Origin: Hoeflea sp.
GTDB lineage: Bacteria > Pseudomonadota > Alphaproteobacteria > Rhizobiales > Rhizobiaceae
DNA: 64,000 nucleotides
Assembly (NCBI GenBank): GCA_019084245.1
Contig: JAHRFE010000033.1
Span: 62,001-126,000, forward strand
Direction: 5' to 3'
The position numbers and the translations under genes were made by a program. Below, one piece after another: positions 62,614 to 64,000 of this stretch; within the stretch, counting starts at the first letter, position 1; every line of letters starts with the position of its first letter. The notes below the pieces were generated by a model. It saw only the letters and a program-made list of their open reading frames with translations. It did not search any database and was not told where the DNA came from.

Positions 62614-63356
62614 GGCGCGCTCTCCTGCTTGATGCGGCCGCGGCTGCGAAGATGCAGGAAATGCAGGATCAACCAGGAAAGGCTCGCCCAGGCGGCGCCC
62701 AGCGCCCAGCCGGCGGCGACATCGCTGGGCCAGTGAACCCCGACATAGACACGGCTGAAACCAACAATGAAGGCCACGAACACCGCGACCGACAGCACAT
62801 AGATCCGCGCCCGGCGATCATCGAGGAAACCGATCACCAGTGAGGCAATCGTCAGATAGGCGACCGTCGTCACCAGGGCATGACCGCTCGGGAAGCTCAG
62901 TGTGTGGACCGTGTCCAGGTGATCGACCAGGTCAGGTCTCGGGCGGCCGTAATATTGCTTGAGCGTCTGGGTCAGAAGCGCGCCCGAGCCGACCGCCAGC
63001 ACCGCATAGGCGGCAGCGCCGTAGCGTCGGGTGACGATGAAGAATCCGGCGACCGCAGCAAGCGTCAGGATGATGAGCGGATAGCCGCCGATCGCGGTGA
63101 TTTCGACGGCGGTTTCCTGAAACCAGGGCGGCCCCAGGGGCGTCGTCGGATCGCCCGCCACCCGCAGGCTCAGGAACAGCATCTCGTCGATACGACGGAT
63201 CTCGCCCTCCGCCATTTCCTCAGCAATTTCGATGAACACATACACGCCCAGCGTCAGGATCGCGAAAAGGACCACGGGCAGCCGATGGGCATTTCCTGTG
63301 CGGATGCCTTTGGCAAGCCACCCCATGATCCGCTCTGATTGCAAATATCTTGTCAT
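62610..63356 (-). CDS. PAP2-family membrane phosphatase
   Basis: 248 residues, about five or six helices. The three PAP2 motifs are complete: KQYYGRPRP, SFPSGHAL and SRVYVGVHWPSDV. It probably dephosphorylates a lipid such as undecaprenyl diphosphate or phosphatidic acid on the periplasmic side. GGGGAG precedes ATG 63356. Confidence 0.92.
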   Translation of the reverse strand: MTRYLQSERIMGWLAKGIRTGNAHRLPVVLFAILTLGVYVFIEIAEEMAEGEIRRIDEMLFLSLRVAGDPTTPLGPPWFQETAVEITAIGGYPLIILTLAAVAGFFIVTRRYGAAAYAVLAVGSGALLTQTLKQYYGRPRPDLVDHLDTVHTLSFPSGHALVTTVAYLTIASLVIGFLDDRRARIYVLSVAVFVAFIVGFSRVYVGVHWPSDVAAGWALGAAWASLSWLILHFLHLRSRGRIKQESAP

Positions 63357-63494
63357 GCGCTCCCCGCTTTTTGCTGTAGCAATCATAACCCGCGGACCGT
63401 CGCCTTGTTCCAAAAAACACGGGACTGCGGCGGCCGCTATCGCCCGGGCACATTGCTGTTTGCCTTTTTCAACCCCATGTGAAGAGAAGCAACC

Positions 63495-63508
63495 TTGATC
63501 GGCATCAA
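63495..63508 (+). promoter_or_regulatory. FNR/FixK-type box with matching -10
   Basis: TTGATCGGCATCAA is a perfect TTGAT-N4-ATCAA palindrome. TAGCAA at 63531-63536 lies exactly where the -10 of a class II promoter should be. The downstream gene starts at 63574. Confidence 0.65.
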
Positions 63509-63573
63509 GGACGCCAGCGCCCTTTGGGCGTAGCAAGAAACGTCTTCATCATCATCACCGAGGGAGAAATCCA

Positions 63574-64000
63574 ATGGATGAGCAGACAAGCAAGACAAGG
63601 AAAACCTTCACCGAAGAAATCGAAGTCATGGGCAACCAGCTCGTGCAGCAGGTCAAGGATCTTCTCAAGGAAGGCAATGTCCGCCAGGTGCGCCTCAAGG
63701 CGTCCGACGGCGACATCCTGTTTGAAACGCCGTTGACCTTCGGCGTGGTGGCCGGCGGCGCCGTGGCGCTCGCAGCCCCGTGGCTCGCCATCCTCGGCGC
63801 CATCGCGGCCTTTGTGACGCATGTCCGGCTCGAAGTCGTCCGCGAGGTCGATGAGGCCGATCCGGCCCCGCCCGAGAGCCCGATGCCGGAGCCCGAAACC
63901 AAGGCGAAATCTTCTGCCAAGCCAAAGGCTGCGGCAAAACCAAAAGCCGCTGCAAAGGCCAAGACGAGCGGCAAGAAAGCCGGCAGCAAGGCAAAAACCA
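63574..64000 (+). CDS. DUF4342 protein, 3'-truncated by the window
   Basis: 142 codons to the window edge without a stop. TFTEEIEVMGNQLVQQVKDL and VRLKASDGDILFETPLTFG match DUF4342. A hydrophobic segment (LAAPWLAILGAIAAFVTHV) follows, then a long Lys/Ala/Pro-rich tail that recalls histone-like proteins. GAGGGAG precedes the ATG. The FNR/FixK-type box upstream suggests low-oxygen induction. Confidence 0.82.
   Translation, partial: MDEQTSKTRKTFTEEIEVMGNQLVQQVKDLLKEGNVRQVRLKASDGDILFETPLTFGVVAGGAVALAAPWLAILGAIAAFVTHVRLEVVREVDEADPAPPESPMPEPETKAKSSAKPKAAAKPKAAAKAKTSGKKAGSKAKT

Overview
The window is a GC-rich, tightly packed chromosomal stretch of an alphaproteobacterium of the order Hyphomicrobiales (Rhizobiales), closest in feel to Rhizobiaceae or Phyllobacteriaceae such as Hoeflea. 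This rests on the fused anthranilate synthase trpE(G) behind a Trp-Trp-Trp leader peptide, the prs/rplY/pth/ychF neighbourhood, a fbcFBC-type bc1 operon, hemF, ExoD, and intergenic hairpin repeats of a kind familiar from rhizobial genomes. The glucosylglycerol operon suggests a salt-exposed, possibly marine, life style.

Layout. 1-10.5 kb: 3' end of prs, a chromate-type cassette (LysR regulator, rhodanese-ChrB, ChrA) behind a structured leader, rplY-pth-GNAT, a YHS protein, a Spy/CpxP-like protein, ychF and small membrane proteins. 10.5-19.5 kb: two MaoC hydratases, apt, the bc1 complex, and two tandem MsbA-type ABC exporters behind a short leader peptide. 19.5-26.6 kb: trmL, a SoxR-controlled VOC gene, vapBC, hemF, a J-like protein, DUF1059, and the DUF1285-Nudix-cca operon. 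26.7-33.5 kb: MoxR/DUF58/DUF4159 operon. 33.5-37.3 kb: a repeat copy and the gpsA-phosphatase-ggpS osmolyte operon. 37.4-47.4 kb: acetyltransferase, glutathionyl-hydroquinone reductase, ExoD, an ABC-2 exporter, Nudix, phosphoesterase, alpha/beta hydrolase, a second repeat copy, and leuA with a leucine-rich leader peptide. 47.4-50.7 kb is the accessory part: an AT-rich DUF6161-like gene beside a broken antitoxin, then about 1.1 kb of hairpin repeats. 50.7-64 kb: rsgA, a ClpP paralogue, a DEAD-box helicase, a B12 riboswitch with a solo CbiM-like gene, threonine dehydratase, the trpL-trpE(G)-cytochrome c-CDF unit, two Rnk-like proteins, DUF1206-PAP2 and a DUF4342 gene cut by the window end.

Regulation is the richest theme. 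Three leader peptides (trpL, a leucine-rich leuL, and one of unknown signal before the ABC exporters) precede large genes. A B12 riboswitch and a riboswitch-like chrBA leader add RNA control. Four FNR/FixK-type boxes lie before small stress-type genes (Spy-like, DUF2892, DUF1059, DUF4342), which points to a shared low-oxygen response. Promoters of trpL, leuL and gpsA are placed so that the message would begin at or next to the start codon, suggesting leaderless transcripts. No tRNA, rRNA, CRISPR array or intact transposase was seen.
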